The notes: generated by a model from the sequence alone, not told the origin. Numbered from the stretch's first letter, positions 51,394 to 61,705 are shown. The stretch is 64,000 bases of DNA from Saprospiraceae bacterium UBA7687 (GCA_002482845.1 DLGT01000065.1:42012-106011); one strand, 5' to 3'. Numbers and translations are program-made.

Positions 51394-54132
51394 ATGAATG
51401 AACAAAACATTTTTACACACTCACCATCATGGTTCTATAAATTGATGATCTTTTGTTTGTCATTATTTGGGATTTCATCTACAACTTTTGCTCAATGTAA
51501 TACTACGGCTGGTAATGACATTTCTTTTGTCGCTACGCCTCAAAATAATGATCTTGACTATAGAGATCTTTATATCTTGACAGACTATCAAAATATCATT
51601 CTTGACACTGCTTCTGTGACTAACTTTCCTGCGCAAGATGCAGGTTTATATAATATTTATGGCGTCCAATATTTATCATCTCAATACCCAATAGTTCAGA
51701 TTGGTTCGTCTATTTTTAATATTGTGGGAAGTTGTTTTAATTTTTCTTCTCCATTAGAAATTTTAGTTTGTCCGCAGATCGATTCCTGCAACACTTTTGA
51801 TGGAAATTTTAGCTTTAGTACCGTGGGCGGGAATACTGATTTTTTGACATCTTACATACTGACTGACAAGGAGAAAAATATTTTACAAGTTAATTCTTTA
51901 CCTTCATTTTCAACAATTGATACGGGAGTTTTTTTAATCTTTGCTTTAAATTATATTGATATTACTGGTCTTGTCCCAGGAAGTCATATCGATAACTTAG
52001 TTTCCGCTTGTTTGGATCTCAGCAATCCACTTGTGATCAGAAGTTGCGAAGCATGTAATGTGTTTTTGGGTGATGATTTTGAGTTATGTTTTCCACAAAC
52101 TGTTTTATTAACGGCTTCTAGTACTAATCTAGGAAGTTATAGTTGGAGTACAGGTCAGACTGGCGCTATGATAAGTGTTTCGCCTTCTGCGACGACCACC
52201 TATATGGTAACTTTCACAGCATTAAATGGCTGTCAAATTATAGATGAAATTACTATAAATGTCAACTTTCCACCTATAGCCAATGCTGGTATTGATAAGA
52301 ATATTTGTAGTGGTCAGTCCGTCATCTTGACGGCTGATTTAGTACCGGATGCTTTTTATCAATGGAGCAATGGTCTTAACACACGTAGTATTACTGTTAG
52401 CCCTAATATTACTCAGAATTATACTGTTACAGTGACCGTAGGTGATTGCTCATCGGAGGATATTGTTCAGGTTTTAGTAAGCGAATGTGGTGCTGTTGCA
52501 GGCTTAGTTTGGGAGGATTTAAATGCGAATGGTATTTTTGAAGTAGGAGAGGGCAGCATACCTAATAGTACAGTCCGATTGTTTGATAACATGGGTGCTC
52601 AGGTGGCTCTTACTTTTTCAGATATGATGGGTAATTATGTATTTTCTGACCTCGTTCCCGGAGATTATTCTGTTATGTTTGATCGCCCTTTAGGTTTTGA
52701 ACCAACGGTGGCAGACCTTGGTGGTGATGAAAATGTCGATAGCGATGCCAACCCAAATACAGGAATCACAGCAATATTTATGGTATTGCCTTCGGATACT
52801 ATTTCCAATATTTATGCTGGTTATTTTAGGTTTGCAACAGTAGGTGATTTTGTATGGGAAGATAGTAACAAAAATGGTATTCAAGACATTGGTGAAGAAG
52901 GGATAGACCAGTCATTAGTCAGATTAATAGGCGTAGATGGACGAGGTGTTGCTGCAGATGATACCGTGTTTACTGATATTATGGGACAACATAGTTTTGC
53001 AAATGTAGTTCCGGGTAATTACACGATTATATTTGACTTACCCAACGACAACTTTAGAAGATCGCCCGACAACATTGGTATAGATGATGCAAGAGACAGT
53101 GATGCTGATGGGACGGATGGTACCACGTCAATTTTTTCTGTTCTTTCGGGTGATAATACTTCGATGTATGATGCAGGTTTTTATAGATGTGCATACATTG
53201 GCGACTATGTATGGCTAGATAATGGTGATGAATCTAATGTGCAAGATGATACTGATCTTGGACTGGATGGGATTGTCATTTATTTATATGATGCTTCATT
53301 TCCAAGTCAAGCCATAGATACCACAATTTCAACAGTTAGCAATGGTTTTTCAGGATTTTATAGTTTTGAAGTTTGTGGTGTGGGTGATTATTTTATCAAA
53401 GTAGGGACTCAAGAAATGTATGATTTAGTCATGCCAAATGAAGGGGTAGATGCTGATAAAGATAGCGATATTACGGATAGAATAAATGGGCAGTCCGATG
53501 TATTGAATATCAGTTATGCATTGATCCTAAATAATATAGACATTGGTTACCAATTTAAGCCTTTACCTATCGACTTAGTCGATTTTTATGGTAATTGGAA
53601 TAAAACAGAAAACATCAATTATTTGTATTGGAAAACAGCTTCTGAGATTAATAGCGATTACTTTGAAATAATGAGGAGTGTAAATGGCACACTTTTTGAA
53701 TCAGTAAAAAAAGTTAAAGCAAAAGGCAGTTCCAATTCTGAAAAGTTATATGAATTAACCGACGATCAGATACAACAAAATGGGTTATACTTGTACCAAT
53801 TAATTTCTTATGATTTTGATGGGACAAAGGATATTAGCAAACCGATAAGCATTTGGGTAGATAACCTTCTTGATATCAAGTTAAGATTATATCCAAACCC
53901 TGCATCTACATTAATAAATGTTGAAATCGAGCATAATATAGAAAGTGTAGGAACTGTAGAAATTTTTGACATGGTGGGTAGCGATGTATTAGATAGCAAA
54001 GACTTCAACCAATTAAATGAGACAACTCAGCAAGTAAGTCTAGATATTACAAGTTTAAACAATGGAATTTATTATATCAAGCTTAATTTAGATGGAGTGG
54101 TTTTTACGAAAAAAATATTAATCCAAAGATAA
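51394..54132 (+). CDS. T9SS cargo with Ig-like and SdrD B-like domains
   Basis: The 912-residue protein has a long N-region and signal peptide (WFYKLMIFCLSLFGISSTTFAQ). Two related N-terminal units (CNTTAGNDISFVATPQNNDLDYRDLYILTDYQNIIL; CNTFDGNFSFSTVGGNTDFLTSYILTDKEKNIL) are followed by two Ig-like domains (SSTNLGSYSWSTGQTGAMISVSPSATTTYMVT; ANAGIDKNICSGQSVILTA). Three SdrD B-like domains start near residues 369, 483 and 602 (GLVWEDLNANGIFEVGEG, GDFVWEDSNKNGIQDIGEEG, GDYVWLDNGDESNVQDD). A T9SS type A sorting domain follows from about residue 828 (LRLYPNPASTLINVEI...NGIYYIKLNLDGVVFTKKILIQR). SdrD-like domains bind calcium and act as stalks in adhesins. Confidence 0.9.
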   Translation: MNEQNIFTHSPSWFYKLMIFCLSLFGISSTTFAQCNTTAGNDISFVATPQNNDLDYRDLYILTDYQNIILDTASVTNFPAQDAGLYNIYGVQYLSSQYPIVQIGSSIFNIVGSCFNFSSPLEILVCPQIDSCNTFDGNFSFSTVGGNTDFLTSYILTDKEKNILQVNSLPSFSTIDTGVFLIFALNYIDITGLVPGSHIDNLVSACLDLSNPLVIRSCEACNVFLGDDFELCFPQTVLLTASSTNLGSYSWSTGQTGAMISVSPSATTTYMVTFTALNGCQIIDEITINVNFPPIANAGIDKNICSGQSVILTADLVPDAFYQWSNGLNTRSITVSPNITQNYTVTVTVGDCSSEDIVQVLVSECGAVAGLVWEDLNANGIFEVGEGSIPNSTVRLFDNMGAQVALTFSDMMGNYVFSDLVPGDYSVMFDRPLGFEPTVADLGGDENVDSDANPNTGITAIFMVLPSDTISNIYAGYFRFATVGDFVWEDSNKNGIQDIGEEGIDQSLVRLIGVDGRGVAADDTVFTDIMGQHSFANVVPGNYTIIFDLPNDNFRRSPDNIGIDDARDSDADGTDGTTSIFSVLSGDNTSMYDAGFYRCAYIGDYVWLDNGDESNVQDDTDLGLDGIVIYLYDASFPSQAIDTTISTVSNGFSGFYSFEVCGVGDYFIKVGTQEMYDLVMPNEGVDADKDSDITDRINGQSDVLNISYALILNNIDIGYQFKPLPIDLVDFYGNWNKTENINYLYWKTASEINSDYFEIMRSVNGTLFESVKKVKAKGSSNSEKLYELTDDQIQQNGLYLYQLISYDFDGTKDISKPISIWVDNLLDIKLRLYPNPASTLINVEIEHNIESVGTVEIFDMVGSDVLDSKDFNQLNETTQQVSLDITSLNNGIYYIKLNLDGVVFTKKILIQR

Positions 54133-54267
54133 AGAGAATATTGAAATTTGTGGTAATGAACTAATATAGTGGCGTCGGAAACTACTATAAAAGTGCAATG
54201 ATAAATTGCTTTGTATCACAAATGGTCACATCAAAGAACCAATCTAATATTCTCGATTTTTAGGTTC

Positions 54268-54311
54268 GGGGCAGGTAAGATATACCTTGATTGTGTATAT
54301 TTTACCTCCCC
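54268..54311. terminator. Long hairpin between convergent genes
   Basis: GGGGCAGGTAAGATATAC and GTATATTTTACCTCCCC form a stem of about 17 bp with one bulge and one G-U around a 9-base loop. It stands alone in the 387-bp gap between the SdrD-like cargo and the propeller kinase, and the T-run is poor. A bidirectional terminator is the simplest reading. The remainder of the gap shows nothing else. Confidence 0.65.
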
Positions 54312-54519
54312 ATTTATTTAGTCAAAAAGTCACAGCTAATTTTCCTAAACCAACTCACTAAAATATGGTCTAATTACAATTTAATCACTGTTTTTTATTA
54401 TATCAAAAATTCAAAAACCCGTTGGACTTCTCATTTGCATCTAGCTTTAAAAATTATTGATTTTTAAATTTGTTTTTTTCGCAAATCTTACATCATAAAA
54501 AAATATAATTTGGACGATA

Positions 54520-57513
54520 CTAAAGAGTTTTAAATTCAATACATACATCACTTCCTTTATCATCGGCAGATTTAATGATAAGTTTTGCGTTTAGAAGTCG
54601 TACTATTTCCTTAATAATAACATACCCCATTCTGAAACTATCTTTTCTTATTGTATTGCCCTTGTAGTCGTCACTTAGTATTGCTTCTACCATGACATTA
54701 GACAGTCCACGACCTTCATCTTTACATCCGATACATATCTTTCCATTTTCCAGTGTATACGCGTATAATGTAATTTTTCCTTGATCAGTATATTTGATAC
54801 TATTGGTAAATAGGTTTCTGATTATGGTAGATATAAGTGATCTATCCGAACAGATAGTAATTTGTGGATCACACATCACAGTTACCATGATTTTTTTTGT
54901 GGCTATTTTTGGGTCTTCATTATATAAAACAGCATTCTCGACTAGCAAGTCATGAACATTAAAAGAAATTGGTTCTGGTTGATGTTCTCCATTTCTAATG
55001 TGGATCCATAATAGTGTTTCTTCTACAAAATTCTGTATTTTGGACGCAGACTCATGTATATGTAGTAGGTTTTCTTTTTTGATATCGTCATTTATAGATC
55101 CCCAATGATCTAATAGTATTTTGGTACTAGACGCTATAAAACGAAGCGGAGACTTGATATCGTGCACTAGTATGGACTGAAATAGGTCGTTTTGTTTTAT
55201 TTTTTCATTCAATGTTTTGTTAGTCTGAACAAGGCCTTCATTTTTCTCTTCGACCAATGTTTCAAGGTCTTTGTTTTGTTGGATAGTATATCTATTGTAC
55301 CAGCGTGAAAATAAATATGACATTAACAATCCTATACCTAGGAGTAAAGCTTTAAACCACCAAGTTTGATAAAAATAGGGAAGTACTTGTATCTTGACTT
55401 TTTTATATTCGAATGCATCTTTACCGAAGCCAGTTCTTTTTCTGATCGTTATTTCATAATGACCTCGGGGTAAATTTTGAATGACTATATGATTGTCTTG
55501 AGTGACTCGTTTCCAATGACCAAGTAAATGTTCTATCTTGTATTCAAAAATTAAATTGTCTGGATGTCCATAAAAAGTGGTACCTACACTCATTTTTAAT
55601 TCTTGTACTGGCTGATTAAGTACCAATGTATTAGTAATATTAGTCTTTGATACGCCATTGAGCCGCACATTTTCTATTTCGAATGAATGGCTAGGAAACA
55701 AGGGTTGTAGTTTATTAGGAGTAAACTGGACAAGACCATCCATCGAACTGAAACTAAATCGTCCATCTCTGAGTTTAAGCGCTGGTGTTTGACATCCACC
55801 ATTAAATTCATTAGTCAAAAAACCTGAAGATTTATCATAGTAATAATAATAGAGTTCTGGATTTTTTCCCTGAGCATAGTCCACCATGTCCTTAAATTTA
55901 GTCTGAAAAAGACCATTGTAACTCGATATCCATACATATCCTAAACTATCTATCAAAGCGGCATGTGCAAATTTTAAATAACCATTTTTGTCAAGGGGCA
56001 TTTTGGCCCACTTTCCATTGTAATGCAAATAATATCCTTGTCCATACGTTCCCACAAATTGGTAGCCATCTTTTAAATCATGCATAATTCGGTATTCTGC
56101 ATCTTTCTTTTGATCTACTTTTTTGCACTTTTCTGTCGTGGGCGAAAATTTATAAATGGAAGAAGTGGTCAATATAAAGATGCAGGACTCATCTTTGGGT
56201 TTATAAAGATAATTTATAAATTGACGTTTGTCTACACCAATATCTTCTTTGCTCAAGGTACGACTTACTTTTTGATGATCCATACGGATCAGGTAGTCGG
56301 GATTAGATAGGAAAAATGTGCTGTCACTTTCTTGGCAGATATTAGTGATCGCCCTTTGTAGCTTTTCTACAGTTATAGTTTCCTTTTTTGATCCCTTTTT
56401 CTCAATAATAATTTTATTGTGATCACTATACCACAAATTTTGGTTTTTGTCTTGATAATTAAATGCTCTATTGTATATGTCTTGTACTGTATTAAAACTT
56501 CCTTGACCATTTTTATTCAACCTGATATAATTTCCAATAAAAATATCATCTTTAATATAATATTCAGTTTGACTGTAGTAGGCAGCTACATTTTCATTTA
56601 TGATAGGTACCTGAGATTCAGTGGAGTGTTTTAAAACTTCAAAACTGTTTGGTATTACTTTATATAAACCGTATTTAGAACTCCCAAAATAAAAAAATCC
56701 TGTATTGGCATTATACTGGCCCGTTATAATAGAGTGCTCGATTTTATCTAAAGGTACATTATTTAACTTTGGGATGGCAATGAGGCTATCATTTTTAACT
56801 TTTAACTTAAAGATCGTTTGTTTATACAAGCAGTATGTGGCTTTATCTGATTGGAATATAAAGCCTGATTCAAGCATGTTTAGCGGTAACTTAGTCTTTC
56901 CTATTTTGCTTGAACCATTTGTATTATGTAAAGAAAGACTTTTATTATTTTTTAGAATTACTAAAATACTATCCACCAAAAAGTATTCTTTGTTCTGATC
57001 AAAAGTTTTTATTTCATCATGAAGAAAAGTGGTTCCGTTTTTAGTGAAATGCTTAATGTTTTTGTATCCTAGTTTGAATAGAATTAAAAAGCGATAATGG
57101 GCACTATAGTTTTTAAATTTTGCGGTAGATTTATCATTAAAAAACCAAGGAACATAGGTTTCATTTTTATTTAATTGGATTAGTTTTTTCTGATTTAAAG
57201 GACCTTCATACAAATTGTCAATGCCATCTACAGCATAAATCGAACTATTATGATCTTTTGTTAGTAATGAAATTCGTGGATGCAATTTACTATGAGTTAT
57301 TTGGGAGAAGTTCTGACCATTATACACGCATAGACCACCATTAGTACCTATCCATAATCTGTCATTTTTATCAAATAGTAAATTTGTTATGGAGTTTTGT
57401 GGCAAACCATCATTAGTCGTATACTGAAATACTTGTGCCTGTTGAGCTTCGCAGTTTATAAAACCTAGAAATAAAACTACGATATTGATGTATAAATAGT
57501 TGTAAGCCTTCAA
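54520..57513 (-). CDS. Two-component propeller sensor histidine kinase (Reg_prop / Y_Y_Y / HisKA / HATPase)
   Basis: The 997-residue protein has a signal peptide ending NCEAQ and a large periplasmic beta-propeller region with Reg_prop-like blades (QVFQYTTNDGLPQNSITNLLFDKNDRLWIGTNGGLCVYNG; GYVWISSYNGLFQTKF). A Y_Y_Y domain lies at about 640-708, one membrane helix at about 716-738 and a coiled coil at 740-775. The kinase core has His784 in LVHDIKSPLRF, N-box IRNLFTNSIKY and DEGRGLS. The last glycine box (SFRMGYVIIKEIV) departs from the usual GxGLGL. Unlike hybrid sensors of this class it has no receiver or AraC domain, so it needs a separate regulator; the LuxR-type gene at 61784 is the nearest candidate. 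Confidence 0.92.
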   Translation of the reverse strand: MKAYNYLYINIVVLFLGFINCEAQQAQVFQYTTNDGLPQNSITNLLFDKNDRLWIGTNGGLCVYNGQNFSQITHSKLHPRISLLTKDHNSSIYAVDGIDNLYEGPLNQKKLIQLNKNETYVPWFFNDKSTAKFKNYSAHYRFLILFKLGYKNIKHFTKNGTTFLHDEIKTFDQNKEYFLVDSILVILKNNKSLSLHNTNGSSKIGKTKLPLNMLESGFIFQSDKATYCLYKQTIFKLKVKNDSLIAIPKLNNVPLDKIEHSIITGQYNANTGFFYFGSSKYGLYKVIPNSFEVLKHSTESQVPIINENVAAYYSQTEYYIKDDIFIGNYIRLNKNGQGSFNTVQDIYNRAFNYQDKNQNLWYSDHNKIIIEKKGSKKETITVEKLQRAITNICQESDSTFFLSNPDYLIRMDHQKVSRTLSKEDIGVDKRQFINYLYKPKDESCIFILTTSSIYKFSPTTEKCKKVDQKKDAEYRIMHDLKDGYQFVGTYGQGYYLHYNGKWAKMPLDKNGYLKFAHAALIDSLGYVWISSYNGLFQTKFKDMVDYAQGKNPELYYYYYDKSSGFLTNEFNGGCQTPALKLRDGRFSFSSMDGLVQFTPNKLQPLFPSHSFEIENVRLNGVSKTNITNTLVLNQPVQELKMSVGTTFYGHPDNLIFEYKIEHLLGHWKRVTQDNHIVIQNLPRGHYEITIRKRTGFGKDAFEYKKVKIQVLPYFYQTWWFKALLLGIGLLMSYLFSRWYNRYTIQQNKDLETLVEEKNEGLVQTNKTLNEKIKQNDLFQSILVHDIKSPLRFIASSTKILLDHWGSINDDIKKENLLHIHESASKIQNFVEETLLWIHIRNGEHQPEPISFNVHDLLVENAVLYNEDPKIATKKIMVTVMCDPQITICSDRSLISTIIRNLFTNSIKYTDQGKITLYAYTLENGKICIGCKDEGRGLSNVMVEAILSDDYKGNTIRKDSFRMGYVIIKEIVRLLNAKLIIKSADDKGSDVCIEFKTL

Positions 57514-57577
57514 GGGATTAGGTTATTTGACGGCTCAATGTAGTAAGAAATTATAAGATAAAAAATGATAAAAATAA

Positions 57578-57599
57578 TAAGTAGTAAAAATACTACTTA
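57578..57599. promoter_or_regulatory. GTAG-N8-CTAC palindromic operator candidate, site 3 (perfect)
   Basis: TAAGTAGTA and TACTACTTA are perfect 9-bp arms around AAAA, giving a 22-bp palindrome between the divergent kinase and SdrD-like genes. A second palindrome, TACATTTAAATGTA at 57598-57611, adjoins it. An extra ATGTAG half-site lies at 57538-57543, nearer the kinase. Confidence 0.65.
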
Positions 57600-57769
57600 C
57601 ATTTAAATGTATAATTACATATAACGACTTACGATAATGTGATCTTTGCGACATCATTTTCTAGACCTATACCAACTTATATCTAGTTAAAGAATGAGAT
57701 TAGAATCCTAAATGTCACACAAGGCTGTGATATAAATATGATTTTTCTCATTTTTTAAATATATTCTTT

Positions 57770-60700
57770 ATGAAAGCTAAGATTATAGTTTTATTTTTAA
57801 TGCTTGTTTCCATTGTGGTTCAGTCCCAGATCACGGGTTTAGCCTTTAGGGATTATAATGGTGATGGTATACAACAAGGTGGTGAGCCAGGTAGAGGCAA
57901 TATTCTAGTGAAATTTTATAGCAATGCTGCATTACCGTCTAAAGATGCATTTGTAGGTAGTACCACCACCGCAGCGAATGGTACATATTCTTACAATCCA
58001 CCTGCTTATCCAGTAAGGATCGAATTTGAAATTCCCAATGGATACTGTAATCTGAGCCCCACGCAAGATTTTAGTGCAGCTAATGGTAATACCTATGGTA
58101 CTGCAGTGCAATTTGCTACTGGGCCAGGTGCGTACAATTTCATTATTTCTTACCCAGCAGATTACTCTATTACTGCTGATCCACAGGTATTTACGTCTTG
58201 TTTTGTCAATGGTGATCCATTGATACCTGGTGGTACGTCGGGAGCTGCGGAGTCGCTAGTAGGTATGAATTATCTGGATAGTGGTGATGGTTCCAATTCT
58301 GGCGTCCCTGGTGCCACGGGTCCTCCACACGATATCGTAGGCTTAAATAGTCAGGTAGGACCAGTGTGGGGCATTGGTATGTCTCGTCAAGCCAGAAAAA
58401 TGTTTGCTTCATCTATAATGAAAAGACATGCAGGCTTAGGGCCTTTAGGTGGTGGCGGTATTTACATGATAGATGTAGATGCTTACAGCACAGGCGCTAA
58501 TTATAGCTGGCTTGATTTTGATACAGATTTAAATATTCCTACGAGCAATGAATCAGGGGTTTATACAAATTCACTGGTATCGTCCAATAAAGTTAACTTC
58601 AGTCCCGTCATTGGTACCAGTCCACAGAGAGGTCTTACAAGTGATAGATTTGCGCCTAGTCAGGATGCTGCAGCTTGGGAACAAGTAGGTAGGGTATCTT
58701 TTGGTGACCTTGATATTTCAGAAGATGGTAAATGGCTATATGTAGTCAATCTTTATGACAAAAAACTTTATCAAATTGATCTAGTTGACCCATTCAATCC
58801 TGTAAAACCAGTCTTAGCAGATGTAGGTACAAAGGTCAAGGGATTTGATACACCTGACCCTTGCTCGGGTAATGCAGGACAGCATATCCCTTGGGGGATC
58901 AAGGTGACCAGAGGTAAGGTATACGTGGGTACTATTTGCAATGGAGCAGATTTGGCAGGTAATACGATTGGTACAGTTAATGACATCAGAGGTTACATTT
59001 ATGAATTTGATATTGCAACCCAAGCATTCAATCCAGTACCTGTGATAGATTTTCCACTTAATTATAGAAATTCTACTGTCAATAGATGGGTACCGTGGAC
59101 CAATGAATGGATTGGATATTTTGAAGGAGAAGGTTTTCCTATTATTACGGATATTGAATTTGATGGCAAAGGAAATATGATCATCGGTATGGTGGATAGG
59201 AGAGGACACCAAGCAGGATGGGCAAATCATGATCTTAATGGAAATGGTTTTTATAATATTGCCAATGTAGGAGATATATTACAGGCGGTACGTGATCCCA
59301 ACACACCAGCATGTACTTACAGTTTTCAGTTTGATCCAGAATATTATAAAGATAATTTACATCACCCTGAACCAGTTAATGGTGGACTGTCTGTACACCG
59401 AACAGCTGACTCAGATAATATTTTGGCAACCTATATGGACCCTGTACAAATTTGGTCAGGTGGAACAGTGAGATTTGATAATAATACAGGAAATCGTACT
59501 GCAGGATATACCATATATTATAATCCAGATGGTGGCGTTACAGGTTCCTTTGGTAAGGCAGCTGGTATTGGTGATATAGAAGTAGTACCTGATCTACCTA
59601 TTATAGAGATAGGTAATTATGTTTGGAGAGATTTGGATAGAGATGGAATTCAAGACGGAAACGAACCTCCGATTGCAGGGGTCATCGTAGAGTTATTGGA
59701 TGTAGGTGGCAATGTGATAGGCACATCGGTCACTGATTCTAAAGGTGGATATTATTTTAATGCCAGTAATGTTACTGACCCTGCTGGCAATGGGTATCCT
59801 GGTCCACTACCATACACCAATTATATGATCAGAATATCATCTACACATTTTAACAATCAAGGGGTAAATGCTACTCCATTACAAAACCACGTCATGACAG
59901 CTTCTAATCAAGTAGGTTCGGGTTTGTCAGACTATGCTGATAATGATGCAAGTATTACAGCTGGGATCGCAAAAATTAATATAACAACAAGTCAGCCGGG
60001 GGAAAATAATCATACTTATGATTTCGGATTTATATACTGCCCACAGCCTGGTACAGGGACTACTACCACGATTTGTGATAACTCTACTACAGCAATAAAT
60101 CTGTTTAGCTTACTTACAGGTGAAGATACTGGTGGTACATGGACAAGAGAATCAGGATCAGGAGGTGTATTCAGCACGGTCAACGGGACATTTACACCTC
60201 AACCTGGTGCCACTACGTCTATTTTTAGATATACTGTTGGTGGCAATGAATGTGAGGTTAAGTCGGAAACGGTAACTATAAATATAAATCCACAAACCAA
60301 TGCAGGTACGGATGGTAGTGCTGAAGGATGTGAAGGTGGTATCATCGTCATAAATCTATTCGACCTTATCTCTGGCGAACAAGCAGGCGGTACTTGGACT
60401 AGACTCACAGGTACAGGTGGTAACTTTAATACAGCTGCTGGAACGTATGCACTGACTACAGGTGCGACTAGCTCTACTTTTAAATATTTAGTGACAGGTA
60501 TCGCACCATGTACGGATGACGAATCTGTTGCTACTGTGACGGTCACTGGATCATGCTGTGTGATTAATACTATTACAATTCAAAATCTCGAGTGTCTGGA
60601 TAATAGTACACCTGGATTGATCACAGACAATAGATTGCGCGTAGGTATACTGGCGACAAACTTAAATCCTTTATTATCTACTTACAATGTCAGTGTTAAT

Positions 60701-60934
60701 GGAGGCACCACTATAATACCTGCTTCGGGTAATTATGGCGTAGGTACTTATTTTACTTTAGGTAACGGAACTGCTGGTTCTGGGGCAACTTTTAGAATAA
60801 CATTGACTGATGCAGTAATACCTGGATGTTCAAATTTTGTGGATATAATCTCTCCAGATAATTGTGAACCAGCAGACCCACCGTGTGATACGCCAAAATG
60901 TGGTACAGCTTCTATCCAAGTGAACGGAAATTAA
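57770..60934 (+). CDS. Large secreted SdrD B-like surface protein
   Basis: The 1054-residue protein has a signal peptide (KIIVLFLMLVSIVVQSQ), then an SdrD B-like domain (ITGLAFRDYNGDGIQQGGEPGRGNILVKFYS) at about 20-120. The central region of about 450 residues reads like a propeller-type surface domain (DLDISEDGKWLYVVNLYDKKLYQIDL, PWGIKVTRGKVYVGTICNG, PIITDIEFDGKGNMIIGMVDRRGHQ). A second SdrD B-like domain starts near 613 (IGNYVWRDLDRDGIQDGNEPPIAGVIVELLD). Two related Ig-like units with (A)GGTWTR.(S/T)G.GG.F(S/N)T lie at about 767-925. It ends DTPKCGTASIQVNGN with no T9SS sorting domain. It is divergent from the propeller kinase and may be its target or ligand partner. Confidence 0.87.
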   Translation: MKAKIIVLFLMLVSIVVQSQITGLAFRDYNGDGIQQGGEPGRGNILVKFYSNAALPSKDAFVGSTTTAANGTYSYNPPAYPVRIEFEIPNGYCNLSPTQDFSAANGNTYGTAVQFATGPGAYNFIISYPADYSITADPQVFTSCFVNGDPLIPGGTSGAAESLVGMNYLDSGDGSNSGVPGATGPPHDIVGLNSQVGPVWGIGMSRQARKMFASSIMKRHAGLGPLGGGGIYMIDVDAYSTGANYSWLDFDTDLNIPTSNESGVYTNSLVSSNKVNFSPVIGTSPQRGLTSDRFAPSQDAAAWEQVGRVSFGDLDISEDGKWLYVVNLYDKKLYQIDLVDPFNPVKPVLADVGTKVKGFDTPDPCSGNAGQHIPWGIKVTRGKVYVGTICNGADLAGNTIGTVNDIRGYIYEFDIATQAFNPVPVIDFPLNYRNSTVNRWVPWTNEWIGYFEGEGFPIITDIEFDGKGNMIIGMVDRRGHQAGWANHDLNGNGFYNIANVGDILQAVRDPNTPACTYSFQFDPEYYKDNLHHPEPVNGGLSVHRTADSDNILATYMDPVQIWSGGTVRFDNNTGNRTAGYTIYYNPDGGVTGSFGKAAGIGDIEVVPDLPIIEIGNYVWRDLDRDGIQDGNEPPIAGVIVELLDVGGNVIGTSVTDSKGGYYFNASNVTDPAGNGYPGPLPYTNYMIRISSTHFNNQGVNATPLQNHVMTASNQVGSGLSDYADNDASITAGIAKINITTSQPGENNHTYDFGFIYCPQPGTGTTTTICDNSTTAINLFSLLTGEDTGGTWTRESGSGGVFSTVNGTFTPQPGATTSIFRYTVGGNECEVKSETVTININPQTNAGTDGSAEGCEGGIIVINLFDLISGEQAGGTWTRLTGTGGNFNTAAGTYALTTGATSSTFKYLVTGIAPCTDDESVATVTVTGSCCVINTITIQNLECLDNSTPGLITDNRLRVGILATNLNPLLSTYNVSVNGGTTIIPASGNYGVGTYFTLGNGTAGSGATFRITLTDAVIPGCSNFVDIISPDNCEPADPPCDTPKCGTASIQVNGN

Positions 60935-61634
60935 ACCAAGAATAAGATTAAGACTCAGGTACAATTCTATTTTTAAACTAGAATTATATCTGAATCTTTT
61001 TCTTACATAAGAATAACGCTTTCATAATTGAGGGGCCCTTTTTCATAAGAGTGAGGGCTCTTTTTTATTTTGTAAAATTAAGAATTGGTGTCCACCCAAA
61101 AATTCCTTAGTTTGAATACCTGAAAAATCTTGATTTTTACTAAATGGATAATCATTCGTTACTATTTATAGGAAGGGTGAAAAAACTTTGATTATGATGC
61201 AATTTTTGGATTTAGCCTGAACCCATCCTTAGAATTAATATTGTCGTAAACTAATGACAAATAATCTATTTTTAAGTTGCAAGGATCGTATGTAAATAAT
61301 AACCTATAGAAAACTACAAATCTATTAGAAGTGTAAGTTAAGATATGACGGCTTTGGCCACCCAAAATAAGCTAAAACTTTAGTTGCTGTAGTAATATTT
61401 TCTTTTGTTGTTCACTTAAAACTATAAAACAAATATTTGATTATATATTATTACAAAGAATTTAGAAGTCTCCTTTTTGAGTCAGTTAATGGTTTTTTGG
61501 AAATACATACTATATTTTAGTATGTATAAAATATAGATAATAAATTATTTATAAATTGTTTGATCTGTGTTTTGTCCATAGTTTCTTAATAAGGAAGTTA
61601 AACGTATATGCCTAGATATAGTGAATTATAAAAA
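60935..61634. other. Long upstream region of the LuxR-type gene, mostly empty
   Basis: Apart from the terminator at 61030-61066 no feature is seen. The sequence is AT-rich with no credible frame. It leads into the operator candidate and promoter of the LuxR-type gene. Confidence 0.4.
61030..61066 (+). terminator. Terminator after the SdrD-like gene
   Basis: GGGGCCCT and AGGGCTCT arms pair with G-U substitutions around a 14-base loop and are followed by six Ts, about 95 bp after the stop. Confidence 0.7.
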
Positions 61635-61654
61635 ATGTAGGAATAATACTACAT
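61635..61654. promoter_or_regulatory. GTAG-N8-CTAC palindromic operator candidate, site 4
   Basis: ATGTAGGAATAATACTACAT has perfect 6-bp arms ATGTAG/CTACAT 8 bp apart. It is 44 bp upstream of a TAAATTTG -7 element and 130 bp before the LuxR-type start. Confidence 0.6.
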
Positions 61655-61697
61655 AAAAATAATGGAAAAATGTGTGTATGGCTAATTAATAATGTCT

Positions 61698-61705
61698 TAA
61701 ATTTG
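61698..61705 (+). promoter_or_regulatory. -7 promoter element for the LuxR-type gene
   Basis: TAAATTTG matches TAnnTTTG 79 bp before ATG 61784. Confidence 0.5.
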
